From Larkinella sp051857545 (lineage in GTDB: Bacteria; Bacteroidota; Bacteroidia; Cytophagales; Spirosomataceae), in the NCBI RefSeq assembly GCF_051857545.1, contig NZ_JBPZHB010000005.1:124001-188000 (forward strand): a DNA stretch of 64,000 bases. The letters are read 5' to 3'. Both the position numbers and the translations under genes were made by a program. This document shows positions 38,278-46,536 of the stretch, in pieces; position 1 is the stretch's first letter, and each line of letters opens with the position of its first letter. A model generated the notes under the pieces. That model was not told the DNA's origin and made no database searches. It saw only the letters and a list, made by a program, of their open reading frames with translations.

Positions 38278-39501
38278 ATGGATACCTATACTAACTTAGA
38301 GAAACTAACTAATGAAATAAAAGCCATCATAGCGGCTATTGCTGAAATCAAATTAAAGATAGGTGATAAGCCTCCGCATTATAGACTCATTGATAAACAA
38401 TATATTGAATTGCATAAGGAACTCACTAAATTGCAAAGGAAACTACTTAGAATGCATTCGAAAGTTTCTTTAATAAAAAATCAAAATCAGATCCCGCTAA
38501 ATAAGTCTGATTTCTATGGCTTGATTAGCTTCGAACTTTCTAAGATGAAGACCATTAAATTTGTGTCACTTGAGGAATTCGAAAATAAAATAGAAAGTAT
38601 ATACTTATTAATCGATAGACAACTAAAAGAAAATGATGAATTGTACACAACTGAAAGAAAATTGAAAGATAATTCAAGAAAAGAACTCTTTGAACTGCAA
38701 AATAAAATTTCAAAGTTTCAAGTTGCATTAAGAAAAACGTATTTTAGTAATAATGAGGTTAACATTTTAATTGGACTATGGGAAGTAGTATTTGAAAATG
38801 GATATATTGTGTGGCGCTGCGCTGGTCAACCATGTCGTTTTGATATACCTTCCTCCCGGCAATGGTATAATAAACTTAAGAATGTATTGAGCTATATAAC
38901 TCATAAGCGGTTAACAATCTTATTAAATTATAATAAAAACCAAATTGTTAGTGTAAATGGTTTTGGAGAGCTCTCGCGATATTTTGAACACTTAGAAATT
39001 GATCGATTACTTTCTCAATATGATTTGGGTGACGCAGCAAGCTTTTCTCAAAAAATTCTAAACCGGCTTGAAAATCACCACACTGCTAATCTTTATCAAT
39101 TAAATAGTAAAAGCTTATACTTAAAATTTTTATTAAATAAGCAAGAACCTAATTACAAAATAATACCTGCTTCTGAAAAAAGGACTTTCCGAAGTAACGA
39201 TACAATTGTTGAAGAAGATGCATTTTTATTCAGCTTTAAATTGAATAACATATCTTATATTATCTGGGAAAATGTTGAAGAGAGACGAGCAACCCATGTT
39301 TTTAGATGTGATTTCGAAAAATACGAAATCGCTCTTCAAAAGGTATACGACTACATTGTTAGCCCAGGAATTGTAAACAAAAGAGAAATCCTTCATATAG
39401 GAGTGATTAGCTATTTTAATGACATACTAATTTACTGTGGTTCAATCAACCATACGCTGATTGATGAGTGGAAAGATAAAGTAATGCAAATTTGCCAATA
39501 A
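38278..39501 (+). CDS. AT-rich orphan gene next to the restriction operon
   Basis: Product of 407 residues from ATG 38278 (an in-frame TTG is 9 bases earlier). I do not recognise the family. The N-terminal 150 residues are mostly charged helices with Lys/Glu/Leu heptads, likely coiled coil. A middle segment has GLWEVVFENGYIVWRCAG. The C-terminal 120 residues look like a compact alpha/beta domain (FLFSFKLNN, IIWENVEERRATHVF, HTLIDEWKDK). Base composition is far more AT-rich than the hsd genes, and the leader (38076-38277) is also extremely AT-rich, so it has a separate origin. Its place behind a type I system makes a defence or accessory role possible, but nothing in the sequence proves it. 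Confidence 0.75.
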   Translation: MDTYTNLEKLTNEIKAIIAAIAEIKLKIGDKPPHYRLIDKQYIELHKELTKLQRKLLRMHSKVSLIKNQNQIPLNKSDFYGLISFELSKMKTIKFVSLEEFENKIESIYLLIDRQLKENDELYTTERKLKDNSRKELFELQNKISKFQVALRKTYFSNNEVNILIGLWEVVFENGYIVWRCAGQPCRFDIPSSRQWYNKLKNVLSYITHKRLTILLNYNKNQIVSVNGFGELSRYFEHLEIDRLLSQYDLGDAASFSQKILNRLENHHTANLYQLNSKSLYLKFLLNKQEPNYKIIPASEKRTFRSNDTIVEEDAFLFSFKLNNISYIIWENVEERRATHVFRCDFEKYEIALQKVYDYIVSPGIVNKREILHIGVISYFNDILIYCGSINHTLIDEWKDKVMQICQ

Positions 39502-39565
39502 ATATGCCAAATGATTATTTATAAATCTATTTAACAACAAATATATATTAGCTCACTTTCAATAG

Positions 39566-39660
39566 ACCAGCAGTTCAGAGTCATGGCTCATATGGCTAAT
39601 TGGGCATTGATGTTGAACCGATTAGCAAAATGACCAAATAATATTTCCCAACACCTTCTT
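39566..39660. repeat. Dispersed 96-bp repeat, copy 2
   Basis: About 80 percent identical to 10019-10114 in the same orientation. It ends 18 bases before the start of the murein-endopeptidase-like gene. Confidence 0.7.
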
Positions 39661-39678
39661 AATTATTAGTTTAATTTT

Positions 39679-40392
39679 ATGGGCCTTCGCATTGTTATCT
39701 TCGTATTGATTATAATTGGTTTAATTGCCCTAGTTATTCCTGAAGTAATTTATAAAAATCAGAGTGAAAGCACATCCTTTGGAAGCGTTGGTAATGGAAA
39801 GCTTCTAAAACCATTTCTCGTTCCATTTGCCGGGAAAAACTTCCGTCATTTTAGTTTCGTCAGTTATTACATAATGGACAATGGCTATACACATTCTAAG
39901 GTCGGCAAGACCATAATCGATGCTTATAGCCATTGCGAAGAAACATGCACTGGTAAGTCATTTCAATTGATGGAATGTTCGAACAAAGATGGTGGAGAAA
40001 TGCTGTTACACTATACACACCAGAATGGCCTGAGTGCCGATTTTATGGTGCCTACTATGCCATCTTCTCTGGGAAATTCACTCTCAAGCCAGCTTGGATT
40101 ATGGTATTACTTACTATCGTTTTCAGCCAAGGGAAAGCTGAAAATAGATAAAAAAATTACCATAGATTTCGAAACTATGGGCAAACATTTGTTAGCCTTG
40201 AATGGAATGGCGAAGAAGAATGGTTTAAGAATTAAAAAAGTTATTTTTAATACGGGTCTCCAACCGCTGCTGTTTAAGTCAGACAGTGGGAGACAACTAA
40301 AATCAAAAGGGATCTATTTCGTTAGAGCACTGTCTCCGAGTACGAATAACGCTCATGACGACCATTATCACGTCGATTTTGAAATCATTTGA
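39679..40392 (+). CDS. Penicillin-insensitive murein endopeptidase-like (MepA/M74) protein
   Basis: Product of 237 residues with one N-terminal membrane segment (about 3-23, IVIFVLIIIGLIALVIPEVI), so anchored and periplasmic. LAS-peptidase zinc motifs are present: HQNGLSADF with His114 and Asp121 (HxxxxxxD) and, at the end, HDDHYHVDF with His226, His229 and His231. This matches the M74/M15 endopeptidases that cut peptidoglycan cross-links. It is somewhat AT-rich and isolated on the accessory island between an orphan gene and a recombinase, so it may be a leftover of a conjugative or phage-like element. Family call fairly firm; role inferred. Confidence 0.72.
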   Translation: MGLRIVIFVLIIIGLIALVIPEVIYKNQSESTSFGSVGNGKLLKPFLVPFAGKNFRHFSFVSYYIMDNGYTHSKVGKTIIDAYSHCEETCTGKSFQLMECSNKDGGEMLLHYTHQNGLSADFMVPTMPSSLGNSLSSQLGLWYYLLSFSAKGKLKIDKKITIDFETMGKHLLALNGMAKKNGLRIKKVIFNTGLQPLLFKSDSGRQLKSKGIYFVRALSPSTNNAHDDHYHVDFEII

Positions 40393-40515
40393 GATTGTGG
40401 CGTCTTTTCTAAAAATTAGACAAAAAAGAAGGGAAAAATAAAGACAAATAGGTTAACATAATTAAATTTATATAACAGCAAACAATGTGCATAAAATAGT
40501 GATTTATAAAATAAA

Positions 40516-41169
40516 TTAAGCAGTTTTTATGTCCAATCGTTGTGCACTCATGGCAAAAAATTTATTGCCTCTACGGGTTCGATAACCCATAGAATTTAAA
40601 CGCTCAGCGACAGCGGCATACGTGAGTCCTTCTTTACGATACAAACGGACAAGTTCAGCCGCCTGCAAATTAGCCTGATGACTGCGCGCGTTCTGCTGAC
40701 GAATCTCCAGGCCCTTTTGAGTAATGGCCGGTGTGATATTGGGCATGCCCAATTTATGCCCCTGGGCTTTCTTCGCCTGTAAAGCCGCCCGTGTCCTTTC
40801 CCCAATCAGTTCCCGTTCATGCTGGGCCAAAACCGCCATAATCCCCACCGTCAGTGTATTCGCATCGGGAATGTCGCAGGCTACAAAGTCCACCTCGGAA
40901 TTACGCAGCGAAAAGATAAACGAGACATTTCGGCTGAGCCGGTCGAGTTTGGCAATCAGTAAGCGCGCTCGGTGTAGTTTGGCAAAAGCGATGGCGGCTG
41001 CTAGTTGCGGGCGATTGGCTTTCTTACCGGATTCCACTTCAATGAATTCGGGTAAGAGTTCATCTTCGGTTTTGAGGAATCGGTTTACAATTTCCCGTTG
41101 AGCCGAAAGGCCTAGGCCACTCTTCCCCTGGCCAGCCGTTGAGACCCGGTAGTACGGTACATACTTCAT
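40516..41169 (-). CDS. Serine recombinase (resolvase family), second
   Basis: Product of 217 residues. The N-terminal catalytic domain begins YVPYYRVSTAGQGKSGLGL with the nucleophile Ser in YRVS; then ARLLIAKLDRLSRNVSFIFSL and IMAVLAQHERELIGERTRAAL. The C-terminal half has a long linker helix and an HTH (EGLTYAAVAERLNSMGYRTRRG). It differs clearly from the other two recombinases in the window. The 270 bases upstream hold no gene and would be the place for its own res site. Confidence 0.92.
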   Translation of the reverse strand: MKYVPYYRVSTAGQGKSGLGLSAQREIVNRFLKTEDELLPEFIEVESGKKANRPQLAAAIAFAKLHRARLLIAKLDRLSRNVSFIFSLRNSEVDFVACDIPDANTLTVGIMAVLAQHERELIGERTRAALQAKKAQGHKLGMPNITPAITQKGLEIRQQNARSHQANLQAAELVRLYRKEGLTYAAVAERLNSMGYRTRRGNKFFAMSAQRLDIKTA

Positions 41170-41439
41170 ACCTTATATATAGGGATTGGAATGGGGAGAA
41201 AAAATGAAGCACATCTTCCCCTTTCCGACAAAGTTTGACTCTTAAAGGTGTTCCACGGATAAAAGTAGGGAAAATTTCGAGTTTATAACGTTTTCGCATC
41301 GTCCGTTTTTAAAATGTTACAAGCCCTTATATGTCCCTATTCGGTAACTTTTGAAATTAAGGTTTTCGAACTCAATTAAAAAACAGATCACTTTCCCAAC
41401 CGTCTGCCGTTGTGAATCTGTTTTTATAGCAAATTCGGT

Positions 41440-42294
41440 ATGAACACCTCACCTAAAATGGCAAGTCAATCCCGGGCGGAAGCTTTCCTGTTCCTCCATC
41501 AACAAGCAGGTTTATTTGTCATTCCCAATTCCTGGGATGCAGGCTCTGCGCGCGTTTTGGAAAGTCTGGGATTTGCGGCACTGGCCACTACCAGTGCCGG
41601 TCTGGCTTACTCTTTTGGCAAACCCGACGGTCACGCGTCCATCACGCGCGATGAAACCTTGCTAAATGCACGAAGTATAATCCAGGCTACTCTGATACCA
41701 GTTTCAGCAGATCTGGAAAATGGCTACGGGGATGAACCCACCACCTGCGCTGAAACAATTATTCTGGCTGCCCAAGCCGGTTTGGCAGGCGGTTCCATCG
41801 AAGATGCAACCGGAAAGCCGGACCGGCCGATCTACCCCTTTGATCTCGCGGTGGAACGAGTGAAGGCGGCTGTGGAAGCAGCTCGGAATGTACCAACTCC
41901 CTTTATGTTGACCGCGCGCGCTGAAAACCTGATTTATGGCCGGCCAGATTTGAACGATACCATCAGACGGCTGGTTGCCTTTGCCGATGCCGGGGCCGAC
42001 GTGTTGTTTGCGCCCGGTCTGAAAACCCGGCAGGAAATAGAAACTGTCGTCAAAGCCGTGGCTCCGCGCCCCGTTAATGTGGTGATGGGTCTTTCCGGTG
42101 GAGGATTTTCACTGACTATGCTGGAGGATCTGGGTGTAAAACGGGTCAGCCTGGGCTCGTCACTGGTGCGGGCAGCTTATGGGGCATTCTACAGGGCTAT
42201 GGATGAAATCCGTCAACAGGGTACATTTGGCTTTGCGGCCGAAGCAATCCCGTACGCTGAACTGAATCGGCTTTTTCAGCACCCGCTACGCTAA
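41440..42294 (+). CDS. Isocitrate lyase / phosphoenolpyruvate mutase superfamily protein
   Basis: TIM-barrel protein of 284 residues of the PEP mutase/ICL group. Recognisable blocks are IPNSWDAGSARVLESLGF, ATTSAGLAYSFGKPDG, VSADLENGYGD, GGSIEDATG and LTARAENLIYG. The KKCGH catalytic signature of isocitrate and methylisocitrate lyases is absent; the corresponding region reads SIEDATGKPDRP. It should therefore not be called an isocitrate lyase. It may cleave or isomerise a small 2-oxo-acid-type substrate. An in-frame ATG at 41458 is an alternative start. It looks like a chromosomal-type gene set among island genes. Confidence 0.85.
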   Translation: MNTSPKMASQSRAEAFLFLHQQAGLFVIPNSWDAGSARVLESLGFAALATTSAGLAYSFGKPDGHASITRDETLLNARSIIQATLIPVSADLENGYGDEPTTCAETIILAAQAGLAGGSIEDATGKPDRPIYPFDLAVERVKAAVEAARNVPTPFMLTARAENLIYGRPDLNDTIRRLVAFADAGADVLFAPGLKTRQEIETVVKAVAPRPVNVVMGLSGGGFSLTMLEDLGVKRVSLGSSLVRAAYGAFYRAMDEIRQQGTFGFAAEAIPYAELNRLFQHPLR

Positions 42295-42473
42295 AGGCAT
42301 TCCCAAAACCGCTTTCCCTGATACATCTCCTTTCCATTATATAGGGATTCCCAACCTCCCTCCTGCCCTTTCTCAAAAATAGCAGTTATCGACTCATTTG
42401 TGACAGCCCTTTCAAGCGATGAAGCCGACCTTTGATTCATTCAAACGGACACAAAAATTAAACGTCATACGTC

Positions 42474-42881
42474 ATGAAAACGCTCATCAAATCCCTGCTC
42501 GTTGCCTTTACCCTAACTGTCGTTACCTTTTCTGCTTCGATCGCTGAAAGCAATAAACCCATTGGAAAGCCCAAGAATGCAGCCACTTTCAAAAGCAGCA
42601 TGTACACCAATAATGAAGGCAAGGTTCAGATTGCCGTCAAGAAACAAACCGGTGGTACGGTCGAAGTACGACTGACCAACAGCGCGGGGAAAGAGTATTT
42701 CTTTCAGCAAGTTGGCAAACGCCAGGAAGCAGCCCGGCTGAGTCTGGATGTCAGCGCCCTGCCTGACGGAGTGTACCAGGTCGAAATCAGCAATGGGGTA
42801 GAAACTACCATGAAGGAAGTAACGCTGGCCACCCAGCAGTCTAAGCCGCAGGCAACTACCCGGTTGGTCGCTGTGAATTGA
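42474..42881 (+). CDS. Small exported protein, Ig-like (DUF3244-type)
   Basis: A 135-residue product with a signal peptide (KSLLVAFTLTVVTFSASIAES). The mature part has a beta-sandwich pattern, ending in LDVSALPDGVYQVEISNGVET, which resembles the C-terminal sorting-domain fold of secreted Bacteroidetes proteins. The standalone form is common in Cytophagales; function unknown. A long hairpin terminator follows directly. Confidence 0.75.
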   Translation: MKTLIKSLLVAFTLTVVTFSASIAESNKPIGKPKNAATFKSSMYTNNEGKVQIAVKKQTGGTVEVRLTNSAGKEYFFQQVGKRQEAARLSLDVSALPDGVYQVEISNGVETTMKEVTLATQQSKPQATTRLVAVN

Positions 42882-42896
42882 GCTTTGCCCTAACTA

Positions 42897-42945
42897 TATT
42901 ACACGACAAAACCGACTTTGAATGAGTCGGTTTTGTCGTGTAATA
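42897..42945. terminator. Bidirectional hairpin between convergent genes
   Basis: A perfect 21-bp stem (42897-42917 with 42925-42945) encloses a 7-base loop. The right arm has a TTTT run. It sits between the stop at 42881 and the convergent stop at 42995, so it can end both transcripts. Confidence 0.75.
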
Positions 42946-42994
42946 ACAATACGAAGCGGTTTTACTTTTTGCTACAAAGATTTTCATAACTACC

Positions 42995-43282
42995 CTACTC
43001 CCGATATTTTCGTTTCTCCCGCTCTATCTTTTCAAAGACCGCTTCAATCATCCAGTCATGGGTGCTTACGCCCAATTTGGGGCTAGCCAGCTTACGGGGC
43101 CGTTTCGCACGTAAGCCTTCGATCGTTTTCAGCACATCGGCCGTCAGACGCAAGTTAAAGTACTTCACCGCATCACCCGGTTCTTCAACTTGCTTTGTCG
43201 GGCTGCCGCCTTTTAGGATAACAGCTTCGATCTCGGCTTCAGTAGCCGGTTTTTTACGCGGTGGTGGAAGTGTTGCTGCCAT
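42995..43282 (-). CDS. Small basic partner of ParA
   Basis: A 95-residue protein encoded just after parA, overlapping its end by 29 bases. The N-terminus is Pro/Lys-rich (LPPPRKKPATEAEIEAVI) and the C-terminal half is helical with FNLRLTADVLKTIEGLRAKR. That strand-then-helix pattern suits a ribbon-helix-helix type DNA-binding protein. By position it is the centromere-binding component of a type Ib-like partition system; this is inferred from context, not homology. Confidence 0.7.
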   Translation of the reverse strand: MAATLPPPRKKPATEAEIEAVILKGGSPTKQVEEPGDAVKYFNLRLTADVLKTIEGLRAKRPRKLASPKLGVSTHDWMIEAVFEKIEREKRKYRE

Positions 43283-43916
43283 TGATGATGTGGTTAAAAA
43301 GTGCTTCTATTTCTACAACTGCTTTCTTATCGGGGTCGGGGGCCTCGAAAACTGCCAGCCCCACTCCTGCCGCATTGCTGACGGCTTTCCGGTTACTGAT
43401 CGGAAACGGTAAAAAGGTGAGCTGTTCAAACCCGTTCAGAGCTTCTGCCACCTCCCGGTTATCAGCGCTCCGAATGTCGGCGCGGCTGAGGAACGTATAG
43501 ACAATCAGTGGAACGGCGCGAATAGACTGTATTTCATCAATGAGTGGCAACACCTTGTTGATCGTCCACAAGTCAAAACTACGCGGCACGAACGGGATCA
43601 TGGCAATGTCAGCTACCGTTAAAGCCGCGCGCTGGCTGGTAGTGTCCCTCCCGCCGGTGTCGATCACGATGTGATCATATTTCGATTTCAGGGATTCGAC
43701 CTGTTTACGCAGATTTAGACCGGTCATGTTGACCAGTGTGTATCCTGTGTTGCCAAGCGTTTGCTCCCGCCAAGCGGTAAAATCTGAAACGGTTTCCTGA
43801 TCATCGCCATCGATCAGCAATACATCATGGCCCTGTTTGTGGAGCCAGGCGGCCATATTCGCGGCTATGGTGGATTTACCAACTCCGCCCTTTATGGAAT
43901 TAAATGAAATGACCAC
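43254..43916 (-). CDS. parA: ParA-family partition ATPase
   Basis: A 220-residue deviant-Walker ATPase that moves or positions DNA. The N-terminus has the signature SIKGGVGKSTIAANMAAWL with Lys9 and Lys14, the A' motif LLIDGDDQETVSDF, and the Walker B-like VIDTGGRD. It is short, without an N-terminal HTH, as in plasmid type Ib ParA. It is translationally coupled to a small partner gene downstream. The AT-rich repeats upstream (43993-44130) are a likely partition or autoregulation site. No replication gene is visible, so this looks like a plasmid or integrative-element remnant. Confidence 0.92.
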   Translation of the reverse strand: MVISFNSIKGGVGKSTIAANMAAWLHKQGHDVLLIDGDDQETVSDFTAWREQTLGNTGYTLVNMTGLNLRKQVESLKSKYDHIVIDTGGRDTTSQRAALTVADIAMIPFVPRSFDLWTINKVLPLIDEIQSIRAVPLIVYTFLSRADIRSADNREVAEALNGFEQLTFLPFPISNRKAVSNAAGVGLAVFEAPDPDKKAVVEIEALFNHIINGSNTSTTA

Positions 43917-44576
43917 GTTGGATCTGGATTAAGATGTGGTTACAGATTCGTAAATTTATTTAAAAATTTATCAAAAACCAGTACTGGTTAATAATCTATT
44001 TTTACATCTGTAAATGATCTAAAAATAAATGTATTCTTGTATTAAGAATTTATAAAAAAATAGATGTAAAAACAGATTGATTTTTGAATCTAAAATTAAT
44101 TTAGAAATTAATCTATTTTTACATCTATTTCTTTATAGTAATTTCCTTATATCCAACTAATTACCTGAATTTTGTCGACACAAAATACTATCAATCAATT
44201 CAGTTAAATATTATCTACATATTCTTTTCAATAAATTTTGCAAATTAAGGCTGTACTATCGCTTTTTCTACTTACTTGATAATACACATTTTTTCAATAT
44301 CTAAAATCGGTTGTCTTTCCGCAGTGATAGTGAATCCTAGCTCAGCCGCTGTTGCCATCATCCCAAACACCACAATCCGGCTTGGGTAAACAGAGGAGGG
44401 ATTGTTGCCGACCTACCAGCTTCAAACCGCTTTCACCTGGGCGGACGATGGAAACCAGGAACAGGCAATGGTGGATTTTAGCGGCTAACTAGCCAGAATA
44501 TGGTATTTTGTCGCACGAATCCAGGTAGTCTTACAGAACGCAATGCGTTTCGTAGTTAAAAGGGTGTAAAGCTTAA
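43917..44576. other. AT-rich region upstream of parA
   Basis: The left half (to about 44270) is very AT-rich and holds the repeats described separately. The right half (about 44330-44520) has mid-GC composition like core genes, with short open stretches but no supportable gene; it may be decayed coding DNA. It lies between the divergent parA and DUF1016 genes. Confidence 0.55.
43993..44130. repeat. Iterated motif upstream of parA (possible partition site)
   Basis: The sequence CTATTTTTACATCT occurs at 43993-44009 (as AATCTATTTTTACATCT) and again at 44110-44130, and its complement AGATGTAAAAA at 44058-44078. The three copies lie 50-65 bases apart in alternating orientation. This is the arrangement expected of a ParA-partner operator/centromere; the role is inference. 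Confidence 0.55.
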
Positions 44577-45620
44577 ATGATTGATACGAAGATGATACCA
44601 TTCCCAGATAATACCTTGCTGGATGACCTCCGAAGTTTGGTCGATCAGTCCCGGCGTCGCGTGGCCACCGTCATCAATGCGGAGATTACGCAGTTGTACT
44701 GGGCGATGGGTAAACGGATTTTAGAAACCGTGTTAGCGGAAGGCCGGGCGGATTATGGGAAACAGGTTATACGCATGCTGAGTAAACAGTTGACGGTTGA
44801 GTTTGGGAAAGGTTTCAGTCTTACCAATCTGACGAATTCCGTGGAACTGGCCCGGCAATTTCCTGAATTAGCAATTATTCAGACACTGTCTGAACAATTG
44901 ACCTGGTCTCATCTGATTACCTTGATTTACATCAAAGATGCCTTAAAACGGAATTTCTACATGGAAATCTGCCGGCTGGAACGGTGGAGCGTTCGCACCC
45001 TCAAGGAGAAGATAGACGGTATGCTGTATGAACGGACTGCCATTTCCCGTAAACCCGAAGAAACCATCCGGCAGGACCTCCAACAACTGCGCGACGAAAA
45101 TCGAATCAGTCCGGATCTGATCTTTCGCGATCCCTACGTTTTGGATTTTTTAGGATTAGAAAATACCTATTCAGAGCTGGAACTGGAAGATGCCATTCTT
45201 TCAGAACTCGAGCGCTTTATTGGTGAACTAGGAAGCGATTTTGCATTTCTGGCACGTCAGAAGAGACTAGTCATCGATGGCGAAGACTACCGAATTGATT
45301 TGCTCTTTTATCACCGACGGCTCCGGCGACTGGTAGCCATCGACCTGAAATTAGGGCGGTTCAAAGCCGCTTACAAAGGGCAAATGGAATTGTACCTGAA
45401 CTGGCTTCGGAAATATGAAGTGCTGGAAGGGGAGGAGTCTCCCATTGGTTTGATCCTTTGTGCAGAGAAATCCACGGAACACATTGAACTGATGGAACTG
45501 GATAAAAGTGACATTCGGGTTGCTGAATACCTGACTAATCAATTGCCCAAAGCGGTTTTGCAACAGAAGCTTCACCAGGCCATTGAGCAGGCTCACAAGC
45601 GATTTTTAAATCCTGACTGA
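44577..45620 (+). CDS. Second DUF1016 / YhcG-family PD-(D/E)XK nuclease
   Basis: A 347-residue paralogue of the protein at 32734-33732. DUF1016_N helices (SRRRVATVINAEITQLYWAMGKRI, FSLTNLTNSVELARQFPEL) are followed by the nuclease domain with YRIDLLFYHRRL and VAIDLKLG. Here the usual Glu of the ELK motif is Asp (DLK). Unlike the first copy it stands apart from any restriction genes and is followed after 14 bases by a 53-codon frame, hinting at a two-gene unit. A second in-frame ATG lies at 44589. Confidence 0.9.
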   Translation: MIDTKMIPFPDNTLLDDLRSLVDQSRRRVATVINAEITQLYWAMGKRILETVLAEGRADYGKQVIRMLSKQLTVEFGKGFSLTNLTNSVELARQFPELAIIQTLSEQLTWSHLITLIYIKDALKRNFYMEICRLERWSVRTLKEKIDGMLYERTAISRKPEETIRQDLQQLRDENRISPDLIFRDPYVLDFLGLENTYSELELEDAILSELERFIGELGSDFAFLARQKRLVIDGEDYRIDLLFYHRRLRRLVAIDLKLGRFKAAYKGQMELYLNWLRKYEVLEGEESPIGLILCAEKSTEHIELMELDKSDIRVAEYLTNQLPKAVLQQKLHQAIEQAHKRFLNPD

Positions 45621-45634
45621 CCCTTGAAGTTACT

Positions 45635-45796
45635 ATGAACAAGTCACAGAAAGATAAGGCGGTTCTGAAACAAACTCCGCTAACCGAGCAGGAAATTGAT
45701 CGGCTGGAAAATTATCCCAAAGCGGAGCGGGTTAATCTGGCAACTCTAATTGCTAAACGTCGACGTCAAGCGGAAACAGTCGCAAAAACTGCTTAA
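45635..45796 (+). CDS. Small charged protein downstream of the DUF1016 gene
   Basis: A 53-residue frame starting ATGAACAAGTCACAG and ending in TAA. The product is hydrophilic, with a Lys-rich start (MNKSQKDKAVLKQ), a predicted helix (LTEQEIDRLENYPKAERVN) and a basic end (KRRRQAETVAKTA). No family recognised. The 14-base gap to the preceding gene and good coding-like codon use support it, but no homologue is known to me. Confidence 0.5.
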   Translation: MNKSQKDKAVLKQTPLTEQEIDRLENYPKAERVNLATLIAKRRRQAETVAKTA

Positions 45797-45887
45797 TCAA
45801 AAATTTACCGCATTGATAAGCATCATTATCTCATGACTGAAGCAAAGTTGTTGAAACAGCAGGGGATAAGGACGCCGGAGAAAATGA

Positions 45888-46490
45888 TCACTCCTCTGTC
45901 GCCTTTTTCTCCTCTGGTGAGATAGCCACGCCTTTCAGCCGCAGCCATCGGTAAAGCGTCTGCTTGCTACGAATACCCAGTTGCGCCATAATCATCGCCG
46001 GACTGTTGCCGTCCAGGTACAACGTCTTGGCGGCAACAGCTTTCACTTCAGCCGTTTTACTCAAACCTTTGGGTCGCCCACCGACCCGGCCACGCGCACG
46101 GGCCGAAGCCAGACCGGCCATCGTGTTCTCCAGCTTGATCTCCCGCTCGAATTCATCGAAAGCGCCGATGATGCTCACAAAGAAGCGTCCCATCGCAGAG
46201 GAGGTGTCGATATTTTGGGACAGGCAAATGAAAGTGGCCTGCTTTTCCCGGATTTGATTCAGCAGATCGATCAGACCCGTCAGCGACCGGCTGAGCCGGG
46301 AGAACTTCCAGACGATGACGATATCTTCCTCCCGGAGAAGTTCAAGCATCTTCTGCAACTGGGGCCGATCGGTGCTCTTGCCGGAAGCCTTGTCAATAAA
46401 AATCTTCTTGCAACCTGCCTTCTTTAAAGCGTCAAGTTGCAGATCGGGGTTCTGATCAATGGAGCTGACGCGTCCGTAGCCGATAACCAT
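45888..46490 (-). CDS. Serine recombinase (resolvase family), third
   Basis: A Tn3-type resolvase of about 200 residues counted from ATG 46490 (an upstream in-frame start at 46559 would add 23 unconserved residues). Catalytic start VIGYGRVSSIDQNPDLQ, then DKASGKSTDRPQLQKML, IVWKFSRLSRSLTGLIDLL and AFDEFEREIKLENTMAGL. The C-terminal HTH is SPAMIMAQLGIRSKQTLYRWLR. Inverted repeats with TTTGAT cores lie directly upstream, fitting an autoregulated res region. Confidence 0.92.
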   Translation of the reverse strand: MVIGYGRVSSIDQNPDLQLDALKKAGCKKIFIDKASGKSTDRPQLQKMLELLREEDIVIVWKFSRLSRSLTGLIDLLNQIREKQATFICLSQNIDTSSAMGRFFVSIIGAFDEFEREIKLENTMAGLASARARGRVGGRPKGLSKTAEVKAVAAKTLYLDGNSPAMIMAQLGIRSKQTLYRWLRLKGVAISPEEKKATEE

Positions 46491-46494
46491 GTCT

Positions 46495-46536
46495 AAAGTT
46501 TGATTTAACGTTTTGAAATGCAATATATCAAACTTT
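46495..46536. promoter_or_regulatory. Inverted repeat upstream of the third recombinase (possible res subsite)
   Basis: AAAGTTTGAT (46495-46504) and its exact complement ATCAAACTTT (46527-46536) are separated by 22 bases. Further TTTGATT/ATCAAA copies occur at about 46553 and 46603. This fits a resolvase-binding site, but the subsite boundaries cannot be fixed by eye. Confidence 0.4.

Noticed and set aside
41440..42294. Calling this gene an isocitrate lyase partner of the malate synthase
   Set aside because: The KKCGH catalytic signature is missing and the gene lies 33 kb away, so a glyoxylate-shunt assignment is not supported.
43993..44130. Possible CRISPR array
   Set aside because: Only three short motif copies in alternating orientation with unequal spacing and no cas genes; it fits partition-site repeats better.
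44330..44540. Possible short protein or pseudogene before the second DUF1016 gene
   Set aside because: Mid-GC composition suggests former coding DNA, but no frame gives a recognisable protein, so it is noted only within the intergenic entry.
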